Shown here one piece after another: positions 11,974 through 25,118 of a stretch of DNA of 64,000 nucleotides (position 1 is its first letter; each line of letters begins with the position of its first letter). Both the position numbers and the translations under genes were made by a program. The DNA is taken from the NCBI GenBank assembly GCA_027943245.1, contig JANDJZ010000072.1:62001-126000 (forward strand), written 5' to 3'. A model generated the notes under the pieces. It worked only from the letters and a program-made list of their open reading frames with translations. It was not told where the DNA came from and did not search any database. The DNA is from Acanthamoeba sp. SK_2022b (Eukaryota; Discosea; Longamoebia; Acanthamoebidae).

Positions 11974-13412
11974 ATGGAAGGCGAACGCGGTCCCTATCCA
12001 CACTGGGGCCACCCGCACGCACATCAGTCGCCGCTGCGGCGATATGTTCCTTCCGACGGCGTCCATCAGCAGGACGTGTCTCATATGAGACTCAACCAGC
12101 TTCTACACGCCCCGGCCCCTCCCCTGCCTCTCCACAAAACGGACGAGCCCAGCCCCACATTCATGGCGTCGCTGTTGCAGCTTGTTGAGGCAGGCGCGTC
12201 CTCCACCCCCACTTCGGCACAACCTTTCTTCCCTTCGGCAACGACTGCCGGAGAGGCCCCGTCCTTGCTAGCCACGCCCTCGCCACCACATCCTCGACAG
12301 CAGTTCAACTTTAGCGCTGCACCGGCAGACGATCACGAGTGGGACGAGGTGGTCGCCTACCTCTCACGCCAGCCGTGGCCTGCCACCCTTCCACCACAGC
12401 TCCAGGAGCAGTATCCCATGGCTCACCACGATACGCCTTTCTCTGCCCTCATCACTACACCAACACCAACACCAACGGCATCGTCATCTACAACGGCAGC
12501 TTCGTCTCCCATCCTGCTTGGACCACAGCTCGTGGAGCAACCTCACGGCCACCTCCTGCGTCGGGAGGGCTATCCCGCCGCCATCAACAGTGCAGGTCAA
12601 CAGCGCAAGCGTCGACACCGAGGCCCAGGTAGAGCACCATTTTTTACTACTAACTTTTATAAGTAATTTTATAATTAAACATATTTATTACCTTTTTTTA
12701 TTTGTTCGATTTAGCCGCAGTTTTGGATAAATGCGCTACGGTTGCGGCACACCAAGCCGGAAAGCTGGGATCCTCACACTTACCGGGCGGCGTGTATAGG
12801 CAACAGGGAGCGAGATGGCTGGACCTCGAGCAGCAGCTCGCGCGGGTGGGGCAGAGACGGTGCACACGAGGGTGCCGCTGACGATGGCACCTTGGGTGGT
12901 TTCCTCTCGCCGTTGGACGCCGCGTACGATGAACGAGCACGCCGACAGCTGATCACGCCCACCGCTGCCACAGCGTCGCGCATGTGCCGCGAGGAAGGTG
13001 ACGATGGCGATGAGGAGGACGTCGACTACCTCGACTACCACGACGCGCTGCAGCCCTACACCACGTCAGCGCTCCAACGACCATCGTCGACGCTCACGCA
13101 CGTGGCGCTGATGCGAAAAACCAAAGCGCGGCGCATATGGACGGAGGACGCCCACCTGCGGCTGGCCGCGCTGGGGCTCTGCTATCTTGATGTGTACCGC
13201 AAGAAGGTCTGGGTCTACGCAACTATCCACCCGAGTGCGATGATCAGCGACAACGTGCAGTCGAGTCTTCAGCGTGGCTTCGATGGGTGGACCAACAAGG
13301 AGGATGCCACCCTGGGTGTCAGCGTGCTGACCGTCCTGGCTCAGGGTTACGCGATCCTTCGCCTCGTGTGTGTATGTGTGATAGTTGAATCCTGACTTGG
13401 TGGTATGACGGC

Positions 13413-13443
<31 letters not shown>

Positions 13444-16001
13444 GTGTCACAGGTGCGGCCCAGGCCGGGGACAAGAAGACAGCAAAGGAGCTGTTCATGA
13501 AGGCGCGCCAGGCTGCCGCCTACGTTGGAAGTGACAGCTGTAACTACGTTCTCGCCGAGGTGCCACCTCTTTCTCTCTCACACACCCAGTGTTGGGGGCC
13601 AGCGGTCAGTCCACAGACAAGCCTCTGGTGGAGCCTTGAAAGCTCACCTTTCCTTTTTCCGATCGCAGGCGCTGGTGTCAATAGCAATCTTCGCACACAT
13701 CGAAGGCGAGCTGGCGGACCGCGAAATACATCAGATTATCGATACGGCCATGCAGATATGCCGCCGAATCCCCGCTCTCAACAGGTGAGCACATCGTTGC
13801 GGCGCGTAACCTACCAAAAGTAACAAGTCTCTTATAAATGATGATGGCTGACGTTGACGCTCGTGATGGACGCCAGTGACGCTTTTCACCGATGCATGTT
13901 CATGAAGTCGATTCTGCAGTTCGCAAGTTCAGACGACCTCAAGATGTTGGACGAGGCATTCTGTTCGGTGAAGCGGCTCCCCTACTATACCTACTTTGTC
14001 GACGGTGGCACGCGCGAGGTCATGCCCTATGGGTTGCCCGTGCTGCAGGGAATCGCCGACACGGCGATCGTCCTCTTCCACGTCATCATCGCCCTCGATA
14101 TGAAGAGCCGAGGCTTCGCTGGAGGTTCTTCGCTAGCCGGCACTCACCACATGGTACACGCCACTCGCAGAGACTCCCCTGCTGCCCACGTCGTCCTCCT
14201 CCCTCCTTACCCGCCCGCGGACAGGACAACGACATCATCCAGCTGGTACGAACCTTGATCAACCTGGAAGTGCGTCTGGAGGCGATCGCGACCGATTGGC
14301 CGCCGTTCATGTACCTCTGCCTCCGTATGTGCTCGATAGCGAGCCGGGCCCAGTGCTTTTGGATGCTCGGCCTCCAGCGCCAGGTTCGTTTTTCCTTTCT
14401 TTGTTTTTATTATAAATATTATATGTTTATTTTATTTATTCTCATTTTTATCCACCTTTGTTGGTGGACACTCCATTCGCTGCGCCGTGCGTCCACGTGG
14501 CGTTTGTCAACTCTGTTGATCGGTTTCCTCGGGCAGGCGTACAAGTGCATCGAGGATTACATCCAGCTGTCTCAGAAGAGAAAGCAGGACCCGTCCTTCG
14601 AATACCTCGGGCCGCCGGCGATCCTCGCCGATCAGAAGATCCTGTCCATCCTCGCCGAGAAGGATGATGTACGCCTCCCCCTCTCCCCTAGGCGTCCAGC
14701 GGCCTACTTGCGGGAGGCCTGCCTGGTCTAACATCATGCGTCTCTCTCTGTGCGTGTGTGTGTGGGTGGGTGTGGGTGTGTCATCGCGATTGAATTCAGG
14801 GCGAGTTGGTGAGCGAGCTGTTCGATGCGATGAAGATCAATGAGGACAGGATGCCGGGTATTCGAAAGCTGCGCGAGCGATTCACGTACCTCCTCGACCG
14901 CAAATCGCAGCCTGCAGCGGCCGCGGCCGACAGCGCACCATTTCCTCCGTTTCCTAGCCCTTCGTCGACTTCGCACTTTGGCGCTGCCTACCCCACAGCG
15001 CACTCCTACGGTTGGGCGCCTCCGCAGTCATCGCCGGCGACTGTGTGCTGCCCTCCGCTCTCCCCAGCCTGCCCTGCAGGCTCTTTTTCTCCTCCCTCCT
15101 CGTCCACAACTCTCCGCTCTAGGTCATCGCCATCGTCGCCTTCGTTGTCGTCTTCTCCTCCTGCGGCCCATCCTCCTTCTGCCGTTCCTTTCGGTTCGAC
15201 TCCTCCGCCACCGCCCTCGGGGCTACACACGCCTTTGGCCTCTGCGGCCGGTTTGTCGGCAACGTCACGGTCCTCCTCCCCTGCCGATTGCGCCTCGGCG
15301 ACGCCCTCCCGAACGTTGGACCCACAGAATGCGGAGTTCTTTGCCGAACTTCAGCGGAAGGAGCGGGACATGGCCGCTCTCGTACGTCTCCCCTCCCCGC
15401 TGTTCTCTCCCCCTCCCGATTCATGGATCGCGTGGGCTTGCTGGGCGATTGACTCACGGTTGTGCTTCGTCCCGCGCGAATTGCGCAGGAGCAACGCATG
15501 CAAAAGGTGAGGGCCAAGACGCGGAACCTCGACGAGCGCATCGAATCGCTGGAGGAGCTCGTCGCCGTCTACGAGTCGATCGTCAGCGGCGATGCCGCTG
15601 CCAACGCAAGCGAGCATGCGTCAACGAGGAGAACGATGAAGCAGGAACCGGGCGGCCGGCGTCGAAACCCAGACGAGGCCAAGCGCAAGGGCTCGAAGCC
15701 TGGAAGCCGAGAGTGCGCTGCCAAGCGAGCAGACGAACAGCCATTGTCGACGCTGCTCGAGCCTGCAGACTCGCCCTGCGCTCCGACATCGTCGCCCACC
15801 TCCTCGCAGACGACCTCCTCGCCGGTAGTGTCGCCCCCTACGCATCAGCCGATCGTCTCCGGTCTGGCCCCGTCCTCGTTGCCATCGTTCTCCTCCTCAT
15901 CGTCGGACACGACGTCTCTCTATCCCTCCTCGCCCGAGCTGGCCCTCACCGACGAGGAGGAGTTCTTCCGCGAGATCTTCTCAACCGACCTCGGCGAATG
16001 A
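11974..16001 (+). CDS. Large unrecognised protein, possibly a transcriptional regulator
   Basis: The N-terminal exon encodes a His/Pro/Ser/Thr-rich stretch of about 215 residues that ends in a basic patch (QQRKRRHRGP). A central region follows with VALMRKTKARRIWTEDAHLR. An all-helical part then spans several exons (for example TAKELFMKARQAAAYVGSD, DAFHRCMFMKSILQFASSDD, AYKCIEDYIQLSQKRKQDP). Next come a long Ser/Pro tract, a short coiled coil (DERIESLEELVAVYESIV) and a Ser-rich tail that ends in an acidic patch (DEEEFFREIF). Disordered ends, a basic patch and an acidic tail would suit a transcription regulator, and the helical middle loosely recalls fungal regulator middle regions, but I see no Zn2Cys6 cluster or other DNA-binding signature. 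Frame continuity between 12629 and about 12900 is unresolved. One intron contains a (TG)n tract. Confidence 0.6.
13414..13442 (+). repeat. (TG)n microsatellite in an intron
   Basis: About 14 TG units end ten bases before a splice acceptor (GTCACAG) of the unrecognised gene. Confidence 0.9.
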
Positions 16002-16357
16002 GCGACCCGCTACACCTTGGAGTCGGCGCACCGTGACTTGATGCGGCGCTGTTATGTGCGCACGTAGAGCACCGCCCGCATAACACGCATTTTTGCATAG
16101 AAAGAACTGGTCCATGGACGACGCTGACAGTCCGTTGAATTACGAAGGCACCTTTTTGGCGCTACCCTGCACCCGGGCTAGTTTTGCAGAATGGTAAGCT
16201 TGCCCTTTCGGTGTTTACGCTGTAACCAAAAAGCGACCGGTTTATCACAACCGGTCCTGTGCCCTTTTCATCTCTCTTTCTCACGCTCATACTCATGCCT
16301 CCTCGTCCAGCTTCTCCATCATCTTTAGCCTCCCTCTTCTCATCCCGTTCCCTTTTA
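16002..16357. other. Intergenic, no gene seen
   Basis: This is the probable promoter of the tyrosine-kinase-like receptor. Two in-frame upstream starts (16259, non-ATG, and 16295, ATG) could lengthen that protein's N-terminus. Confidence 0.5.
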
Positions 16358-19300
16358 ATGCATCTCTTCTTCTTCATCCTTTTTCTGTCTCTATTCTGCA
16401 TCGACACATCATCTGCCAAGCCAGAGTCCAGAGGGGGCTCCACCACTCGCGCTAATAAACAGGTCCCCATGAAGCCCTCCTTGGCGCCCCAGGGCAAGGG
16501 GGTGGCCCCCATCAGATCCACCCGCACACTGCCATCCATGTCGGTGCGCACCTTCTCGAGCATCATCTACCTGCAAGCGTTGCGCTGCAGCGTGCCCACG
16601 TATAGTGGCTGACCTTAGTGTCGGGGGGCTGCCCAGGATGCGTTCTGGAATGACCTCGCCGCAAGCCACGCCGAGGCGCGCCGCGGTGACAGACCCGATT
16701 CCAGCTCGAAGAGGGCAATGGGGAGGCACTGGCCTCGAGCCCCGCCAGGCGTTGGGAACTGCCTCTACGTGGCTGGCCTCACGACGGTGAAGCGCGGCTC
16801 TGTGTCTAGCGACGGCAAGGTGTATGTCTACAATCAAGATGGCGTGTACCAATCCCAGTACTTCACCGCCCCGCTGGCCCTCGGCGTGGACTACTCCACC
16901 GACCTGCTCTACATATCCACTTCATCCAGCATTGACCAGTACCGTCTCTTCCCTCTCTCCCTCTCTCTGCAAGACTTGCCCGAGTGGGCGCTCGGTCGTG
17001 TCATTGGTGGCAAGCTTATGCGTGGCCACGTGCCCAGGCTCGAGATCGGGCACAACATGTCAAGCGGCGATAAGTACTGCACGTGCTCCTTTTCAACCAA
17101 GCAGGTCGACGTTTTCAACATCCAGTATGCCATCTCCTTAGTATGGTGACGTTCCGTCACGCAACAGCGGTTCGCTCACACTCAGAGTTTCCGTCAGAAC
17201 GTTGGACGTGAGTCAAGTGGATGGCGGGGTGTACTTTGGTTACTACAACGAGATCTGCTACAAACCGCAAAACACCTCCGACGCCTCGTGTTGGGTATGG
17301 CCGAATACGCTGGTGCCAGACGCTGAAGAGTTCCAGTACATTTACATCAACCAATGTATGCCTGGCCTCCGCCCCTCCTCTTCGGGCAGACAACGTGGTC
17401 TGACCACCCATCCGTATGTTTTGAATTCGTGCAATGCGCGGGTTGTCCTTCAGACACCCAGAAGCTGTACGCCGCGTCAAACCAGGGCCTGTGGCTCTAC
17501 GTATTTGACGCCAACACATCCAACCCCGACACATGGCTCGATGGCAACTGGGGAACTCCAGGCTTTCTGTACAACTACACCGACTCCGGAGCGCTGTTCA
17601 CAGGCACGATACCATAACCGCTCATAGCGAGAGCTTTGCCCACCCTTAGGTTGTCGTGTTTCTACATGGAACCTGTCTGATAGTGACTATTGTGGTGGTT
17701 ACGGTACACCGCTGCAGGAATCACAAGTACACCAAATTCTGACGGGCTATATGTCTCTCTTCCCGCTTTCAACTACTCCGACATCGACACTAACCAGACG
17801 AAGAGATCCACCGCCTTGGTGATCGAGACGAGTGTGGATGCCTGGAATTTCACCGCCTCCTGGTCGCCCACGGCAGATCAGGCGGTGCATATCTACGATC
17901 CCTTCTTCCTGTATTACTTCGACGGCTTTTTCTACACCTTCATTCCCAACGCCCCTCCTGGAGGAGGCGGTACTGATAACACAAACGCCGTACGGGACAC
18001 CCTCGCTCATGCCGCTTTTTGTTTTGATGCAAGTGAATGTTCACTCATGAATTCCTTCAGCTGTTGCAAATGGGCCTGACGCCGTCGAGCACCGACGCAA
18101 CGGTGTTGGAGATAAACCCGGATTGGAGCTTTCTCATCGACGGTATCACCTCGCCCACGGACTTCCTGTGGGCGCCTTGTCCCTACCTGCCCTCGCCCTC
18201 GCCCTCGCCCCTACCATTGAGCACCGCCAGCGATAGCCCCACCGCCGCCATCGTCGCACCAGTCGTACTCGGTAGGCAGCCCTCCCCCACCCCTATGCCC
18301 TCTTCACGAAGCAATCATGATAACCTCCACGCAATCACCTACCCTGTGCTAACATCCTATGCCGCCGAGATCAGGCTCGGCGCTGGTGTTGTTCGTGGTG
18401 GTGCTGGTGGCCACCATCGTGCTGTGGAACCTGCACCGGCGAAGGCGAAAATACTACGCCGGTCAGGAGGTCGACCCCGATGAGGTTGAGCTCGGCGTCG
18501 TGAAGTTCACCTACCGCGAGATCGACTACCAGGACCTCAAGCTGGGCCGGCTGCTGGGCGAGGGCGCCTTTGGCAAGGTCTACAAGGGCGAATATCGGTA
18601 AACCACGATCGATCACCAACCTGGTTGAACCAGCCTAATGCATGGTTGATTTGTGGCACAGGGGGGCAGTGGTGGCGGTGAAGCTGTTCGAGGGGCTGCG
18701 CCTGGATCAGGCCGACGATAAGGTGCTCAATGAACTGCGATCCGAAGCGCAGATGATGGAGCGCCTGTCGAACCACCCCAACATTGTGAAGTTCGTGGGC
18801 GCCATCACCCAAGGTACCCTTCCAACCCTACGTGAACTGTTGGTTCTTTTATTTGTTTACCAAAGTCCACCCACACCACGTTTTGCAGGAAGAGAAGGGG
18901 CCAATTTCGCGCTGGTGACAGAGTTCTGCGCACGCGGATCGCTGTTTGATCTACTGGTGAAGAAGAAGAAAAAGTTGCCCCTCATTACGCTCGTGCGCAT
19001 GGCTCGCGACGCCGCGTCGGGCATTCTCCATCTGCACAAGGTCGACCTCCCAACTACGCTCCGATCCTTACGAATTGGCCTGACTGCGGCTTGTTTACCG
19101 GGTAATGATCATTAGGAACACATCGTGCACAGAGATATCGCAGCACGCAACATTCTGGTCGGCCAGAACTACGGTGCTCACTCATCTCCTCAACTTGTCG
19201 AGAACATCCGAACAAAAAACGCTCACGTAATGCTCTTGGACTTTGGTTTCCCAGAGGTGTTCGTGGCCGACTTTGGTCTGGCTCGAGCCCAAGAGGAGGG

Positions 19301-21192
19301 ACAAGTGGGCACCACCAAGCAGAACTTTGGCCCTATCTCCGTACGCCAGGCCTCCCGCACGTCTTCCGTTGTGGCTACTTGGTCGGTAAGCTGACGCTTG
19401 CCGCAGTGGATGGCCCCCGAGGCGTTGAGGTCACGCGAATACTCGGAAGCGACAGACGCATTCTCCTTTGGCGTTCTCCTATGGTATCATTGTTCCACCG
19501 CTTATGATGGCTGGTTTCTTGAGCTCAGCGTCACCATCCGCTCTCCGCACGACAGGGAGATGGTGGAGCGCAAACGCCCCTGGGCCGGCATGGAGGCCGT
19601 GCAGATCGTGACCGCCGTGACCAACAACACCCGCCTCAAAATCCCAAAGGACTGCGACCCGGTGTTCCAGCGGCTCATGAAGATGTGCTGGCGGCACAAC
19701 CCCGCCCAGAGGTTCGCCCTGTTGCGCCCCTGGTTCGTGATGATGACTTATCGATTGGCGGCCGCAGACCGTCGTTCGAGAAGATGGTGAACACGCTCAC
19801 AGACTACTATAAGACGCTCAAGCAGTACCAGGACGCCGACGCCGACGCCTTTGAGGCCAGCGGCAAAGACTCAGAGGACGAACAGGACGGTATGTCTTCC
19901 GCATCCTTTTGTTTCTGTCCCCGGTAATGATGTGTCGTGGTTGTACCGTAATCTTTTATCCTTGATAATTACAGATATAGGTGAGGGCATGAGCTACGAG
20001 GAGTGGCAGGCTAGACGAATCAAGGACGAAGTCAAGTCCTTCATGAAGCAGCTGATCACAGAGGTTCGGAGTACTCCCCAGCTGCTTGCTGATTCTGCAT
20101 TTCGCTGACACGTCGTGCTCTTATATTTTTTAGCGCAACGACGACTACAACGCGGTGGCCGGAGCGGCGACGGTGGCCTTGCACGAGTTGAAAACGGCCT
20201 TTGGCGAAGAGAAGGGCGAAGGCGAAGACACACCTCTGCTCAAGAAGCAGCCAACCGGCCGCCTCTCGCGCAAGGACAAGGACAAGGACGGCGACTCCAC
20301 CTCGAACAAGAAGATCATCTATGACAGTCTTAACGAGAACAAGATGAAGAAGATAAGGAAGAAGGGCAGCGGTGATGGGGAAGAGGAAGAGGAGGCCGAG
20401 GAGGCAGAGGAGGCAGAGGAGAGCGACCGTGACGCCGATTTCCCCTATTTGGCGGTGGCGGCCAGGGGCAGCATACGGGACAGCGCGATGTACTTTGGGT
20501 TCAACCCAGCGGGAGCCATCGAGCGCCGGGAAAGCGGAGAGCAGGAGGGAGACCTGATCAGGAAGCGGAAGCAGAGTGCCTCCAGCGCATCTTCCTCATT
20601 GTTGGCTTCCTCGTCTTCGAAGGTCAACCCCGCTGTCGTGTACGCCGCATCAGTCGTCGATGAGCCGCAACAGGCAGACGAGGAGCCACCTGCCAGCGAT
20701 GACTACGCGATCTTTGCCGGGGCACCCGAGGACCAGTCCGTCTACATGTTCGACATGCAACAGAACCGGCGTGGCCACTCGGATGAGGAGCGGGAGATTG
20801 AAGCAGCTCCGGCAAATGGCGAAGAAGAAGCTTCAGAGGAGGTAGTGGAGTCGAGGAGAAGCTCGAGGAATCCGCTCAAGAAGAGCCTGGAGATGGTGAA
20901 GAAGCTTAGCGAGCGGTCTCTCAAGCGTTCAGAGACCGCCTTAAGGAGCAAGGCGAGCAAGGAGAAGCCGGGCAAAGAGCGCGCGAGCACGCAGCCCGTC
21001 CCGTCGAAGAGGGTCGAGGTCTCCACGCTGGGCTCCAGCATCAAGAGCCAGGACCGCTTCTACTCCACCATTCTTGACTCCAAGCAGGACATTGTTGGCG
21101 GCAGCGATAGCGACAGTGATAGTGACAGCGACAGCGACAGTGATAGCGACAGCGACAGCAGCGAGCGCAGTGGCAGAAGCGACAGCGATTAG
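16358..21192 (+). CDS. Single-pass receptor with a tyrosine-kinase-like domain
   Basis: Exon 1 (to 16462) encodes a signal peptide (MHLFFFILFLSLFCI) and joins in phase 0 to 16637. The ectodomain has aromatic- and Gly-rich segments such as GKVYVYNQDGVYQSQYF and KLYAASNQGLWLYVFD, which resemble propeller blades but match no family I can name. One membrane helix (LVLFVVVLVATIVLW, about 18385) precedes the kinase: P-loop GEGAFGKVY, AVKLF lysine, catalytic loop VHRDIAARNILV, DFGLAR, and GPIS joined by splicing to WMAPE. HRDxAARN and PIxWMAPE are tyrosine-kinase signatures. The cytoplasmic tail is long, acidic and Lys-rich, with tyrosine sites DDYAIF and SVYMFDM, and ends in a Ser-Asp repeat (21104-21190). 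Known Acanthamoeba biology includes tyrosine kinases with SH2 partners, so the tail may dock them. Several ectodomain junctions (16940-17200, 17600-17720) are uncertain. Confidence 0.8.
21104..21190 (+). repeat. Ser-Asp coding repeat at receptor C-terminus
   Basis: Near-perfect AGCGAC/AGTGAT hexamers encode an alternating Ser-Asp tail, a typical casein kinase 2 substrate. The tract is likely to vary in length between strains. Confidence 0.85.
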
Positions 21193-21434
21193 ATTAGTTC
21201 AATCCACAGCCACAATCACAAGGCCTTTTCTGCAATCAATTCCCACGCTTGGCGCAGGTGTTGGTTTGGTGAAGGCCATTGAGAGTGGGCTTGAGGATTG
21301 AGGCTAAGATGTTATTAGGTCAACCAACGGGAACGTTGTGGTCGTGAGAAAACTTTAGTTTCTCCTCGTCAAAGGTGAAAGGCCATGATCTCCGATCTCT
21401 TCCGTTTGCGACTGTGGGCAGCCGATCCTGCCAA

Positions 21435-22966
21435 CTAGTAGCCCTTGCGCCAGTCGACGGCGAAGAGGAGGTCGCGTCCTTCGACGTAGCGGACGAGGTT
21501 CTCTGTGAAGAGCCGCGCCACGTCGCGGCTGAAGGATATGGCCGCGACGTGAGGCGTCACCACGACTTCGGGATGGCCGCACCAGAGGCGCGACCGCGGC
21601 GCCAGCGGCTCGCACCTGAAGACGTCCAGCACCGCGCCTGCGATATAACCCCGCTCGACCGCCTCCATGATGACTTCGCCCTCCGTCTGCTTCTCTTCCT
21701 GGCGCCCCTCCTCTTGCTCCTGCCTTGGCTTGTCGCCGTCTTCGTTAAGGATGTCGCCCCGACCGATATTGATGAATACGGCGCCGGGCTTGCACGCCGA
21801 GAACTCCCGCAGGCCGAGCAGGCCCTTGGTCTGCGGCGTCGACGGGAGCGCGTTCACTACGTAGTCGCACCGCGACAGGAAGACGTCGATGTCCTTACAA
21901 CACAACACACACCAACACGTACACATAAAGCAACACGAATCAATAACTAATCAGTAGAAAGGGGAGGGGAGGGGGCGAGAAGTACTCGTTTGCCGTGGTG
22001 GCTGGCAGCGCGGGTCTCGAAGAGCTCGTCGACAGCGCCGGTGTGAAGCGTGTGTTGGTAGCGCTCCTTGCTGCTGACCAGTCCCACGACCCGCATGTCG
22101 AACGCCTTGGCCACCCTAGCCAGCTCTCGCCCGATGTCGCCCAGGCCCATGATGCCTGCTCGCACGCATCCTCCCCCTCTCTTAAGGAAAGAACGAAAAG
22201 CGACCAACAACAGAAAAAGAACGAAATGCGCGTGCCGAGCAAGAAGTTTGCTGGCAAGTGATTGCGATGCGGCACCGAGGGTGAGCGAGGAGAGGGGCCG
22301 GTAGTCGTAGCCGTCGTGGGCGCCGCGCCACTCCTTGCGGTCTTGCAGCTCGCGGAGTAGGGGCAGCTTGCGCTCGCGGGAGAGCACGTACGCGAACACG
22401 TACTCGCTCATCGGCTTGCCGAACACGCCGCCCAGTCGGGTCAGCCCGAACGACGGCAGCTGTGGTATCCCCCCCCCCGCCGCACGCAAGCCGCGAGTAA
22501 CACGTGAGTAGTACGGTCGGCGAGCTAGTGTTGTGTGCGTTTGCGTGCGTACAGGCGTGTGGGGCGTCTGTTCGTTGGCCAGCGCTCTGAAGAGGCTGTC
22601 CACGCCGGCCCAGGTCGACTGCATCCAGCGCAGGCTGCCGGCGGAGGGTGGCAGGAGGAGATGGAGGTGGGGCGCCACGAGGGCCGGGTCGGCCACGACG
22701 ACCTCACTCTCCCGCATGAGCTTCACGAGGGCTTCGTCTTGGGCCGTGGCCGCGCCGACGGAAGAAGGGGGCGGTGTGTAGCTGACGAGCTCCAGCTCTA
22801 ACCGCGGGCCGGCTGCCTCTTCCTTCGCATAATCGGCAGCTGCTGATGATGATGGTGATGAGGAGGTGGAAGTGAGGAACGGGGCGCACTCTAGACGGAG
22901 GTCCCGCTCGAGGTCGCCAATGCGCGACACCACAAGCGCTCGCACTCGGCGCACCGTCCTCTGCAT
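21435..22966 (-). CDS. D-isomer-specific 2-hydroxyacid dehydrogenase
   Basis: The Rossmann signature GIMGLGDIGRELARVAKAFD sits at about the middle. Downstream are YVVNALPSTPQTKGLLG, FINIGRGDILNE (the family's N-x-x-RG turn), GAVLDVFRCEPLA (catalytic Glu) and HPEVVVTPHVAA (catalytic His). These define the family that reduces 2-keto acids such as glyoxylate and hydroxypyruvate with NAD(P)H; the exact substrate cannot be told. A charged insertion rich in Gln/Glu/Lys splits the usual GRGxxVD...AL segment. The start at 22966 (MQRTVRRVRALVV) gives the expected N-terminal strand. The gene is divergent from the methyltransferase gene, and only 108 AT-rich bases separate the two start codons, so they may share a promoter. 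Confidence 0.88.
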
Positions 22967-23074
22967 ACACGTTGTCCTCAAGCCGTACGCACGACAATAA
23001 TCATTTTTGTTTATTGAGAAAATAAACAAAAGAAAACTAAATCAAAAAATAGGCCTGTATGCACCGCGGTTAAG
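22967..23074. promoter_or_regulatory. Short bidirectional promoter region
   Basis: The 108 bases between two divergent start codons are AT-rich relative to both genes, including a run of A/T around 22995-23048. No factor site was recognised. Confidence 0.4.
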
Positions 23075-25118
23075 ATGGGAGAGGAGCAACAATGGTGGGC
23101 AGTGACGTGTGGGCGGGGCATGGAGCGGTTCGCGGCCCTGGAGGTCTCTGACAAACTGCGGCCCCTCTGCGTCCGCCCCACCGACGGCAAGCTGCACTTC
23201 CTCCTGCCCTCCGCTGTGGCCACGCCCGCACCGCAGGGACAGGCCAGCGAGGAGGAGCGAGGAGGAGAGAGAAGTGGAGCAGACGCTGAGGCGCTGGTGG
23301 GGCGGCTGCGCGGCCTGAAGACCGCTGAGCGACTGTTCGTCCAGGTGCTGGCCCACTTCGAGACGAGCCAAGGCGACGGCGAGGCCTCTGGCAAGGGCAA
23401 GGCCAGCGCCACCGGATCCAATCCCTTCAGAATATACGAACACGGTGAACACCTCGTGAGGCATCAGCACGCGTGTGCGTGCTCGGCTAAGGCTGAACGG
23501 TGGATTGGGGGGGGGGGGCTTTGATGAACAGGTGGGCTCTTCGTGATGGTGGGCTGGGCCGTGAGCTACGCTCACTTGTGGGAGCAAGCCGTGCGCGAGC
23601 TTCGACGGTAAAAAGCCTGCGCTCGAGCCGCTCAGACTATCGCGCACATTACCCACTCGCCCCGTGTCGCCCCAGGGTCGAGGGAGTCGAGGAGACCGCG
23701 CCCGTGTCGTTCCGTGTGTCGGCCAAAGTGCGCGGCTCGTGGTCTCGCCACCACAACGCGCAGGAGATCGCACGCCTCCTGGGCACACAGATCAAGAACA
23801 AGCTCGGGTGGCACATCGACCTCAAGAACTACAACACCGAGGTCATGGTGCGCCCTCCCATGCATCTGGGTGTCCACTCTTGTTCGTGTCGTGGCTCACC
23901 CGCTATGCGCCCAACTGTTGATGCCCTCTCTGCGGCAGGTCCACCTAAACGACGAGCAACTGGTCATCGCGTTGCCCGTGGGCCGCGTGCCCATCTCCAA
24001 GCGCTCCTACATGGCCTCGTTCGGGCTCCGCCCGCCCGTCGCGTGGGCCATGGCCAGGTGAGCCGATCCTCCACTCGGCCACCTGCCAAGGCCGGCACAC
24101 ACTGGCTGACCCCTACCGCCAGGCTCGCCGAGATAGGCCGAGGCGAGGTCGTGTGCGATCCCATGTGCGGGGCGGGCACCCTTCTGATCGAGGCCGCCCA
24201 GGAGTGGCCCGAAGCCTGTTACGTGGGCATGGACTCGAGCGACGATCAGCTGCGAGCGTGCCTCGCCAACCTCTACCAGTCCCACACCCGTGCCAAGATC
24301 TCCGTGTGCCGCTCCCGAGTCGAAGGTGCCCCCCCACCAAAAAATCTCCCCTTCGCCTCGCCGAGCGTGTCCGTAATGGCTCTTGTGCGTGTGCGCGCTC
24401 GTATGCAGCCTTGCCGCTCGGGAATGAGTCGGTCGACGCGGTCGTGTGCGACCTGCCCTTCGGGCGCAAATTTCAGGTGGGCGACGCCTCGGCCCTGGCT
24501 CGTCTCTACCGCGCCTTCTCCGCCGAAACCCTTCGCGTCTTGCGCCCGCGGGGCCGGTTTGTTGCCCTCTCCCTATTCACGCCCGTGGCTGCCCCACGTG
24601 TGGCCAGATTGTGTGTGTGACGCCATGACCGGTCCTTGCTCAGGGCGGTGCTGCTGACGTCGGAGACGGAGGCGCTCGAAGCAGCGCTCCGAGAGGTCTC
24701 CGGGAGTGGCGGCTATCGATGGGCGGCGGGGGATAGGCACTACGTCAAGCTGGGCGTGCTCGACGCCTGGATTCACTGTCTGGCCAAAGAACGAACGACC
24801 AGCGACAATGAAGAACGAAAACGAACGAATGAAGAGGAGGAGGAAAGGGCTCGCCAGAAGCTGTGGGGAAAGCGGAAGGTGATTCTGGACGCGGAGGGAG
24901 AACCCGCAAAGAGAAAGAGGCCAGAGGAGAAGAGCGATGCCGAGAAAGAGGACAACGGTAATGAGGAGGAGGAGGACGAAGAAGGCGAAGAAGATGAGGA
25001 AGAAGCAGGCGGTGACGACTCATACTCATACGAGTGGAAGAATGAAGCAACGCTGAGAAGGGACAAGGAAGAGCGAAGGAATAACATCTTTGGGTCGCTT
25101 TACTTCCGCCGAAAATAA
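23075..25118 (+). CDS. THUMP-domain RNA guanine methyltransferase (THUMPD3/Trm14 type)
   Basis: An N-terminal ferredoxin-like/THUMP region opens WWAVTCGRGMERFAALEV and includes SFRVSAKVRGSW. The Rossmann methyltransferase domain follows: SYMASFGLRPPVAWAMARLA, then motif I VVCDPMCGAGTLLIEAA (binds S-adenosylmethionine), YVGMDSSDDQL, and motif IV VVCDLPFG. The DLPFG form is typical of THUMPD2 and THUMPD3 enzymes, which make N2-methylguanosine in tRNA (THUMPD3, position 6 or 7) or U6 snRNA (THUMPD2). A C-terminal Glu/Lys-rich extension of about 100 residues is outside the family core. At least four introns are present, one with a 12-base G run at 23507-23518. The choice between THUMPD2 and THUMPD3 is inference. 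Confidence 0.85.
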
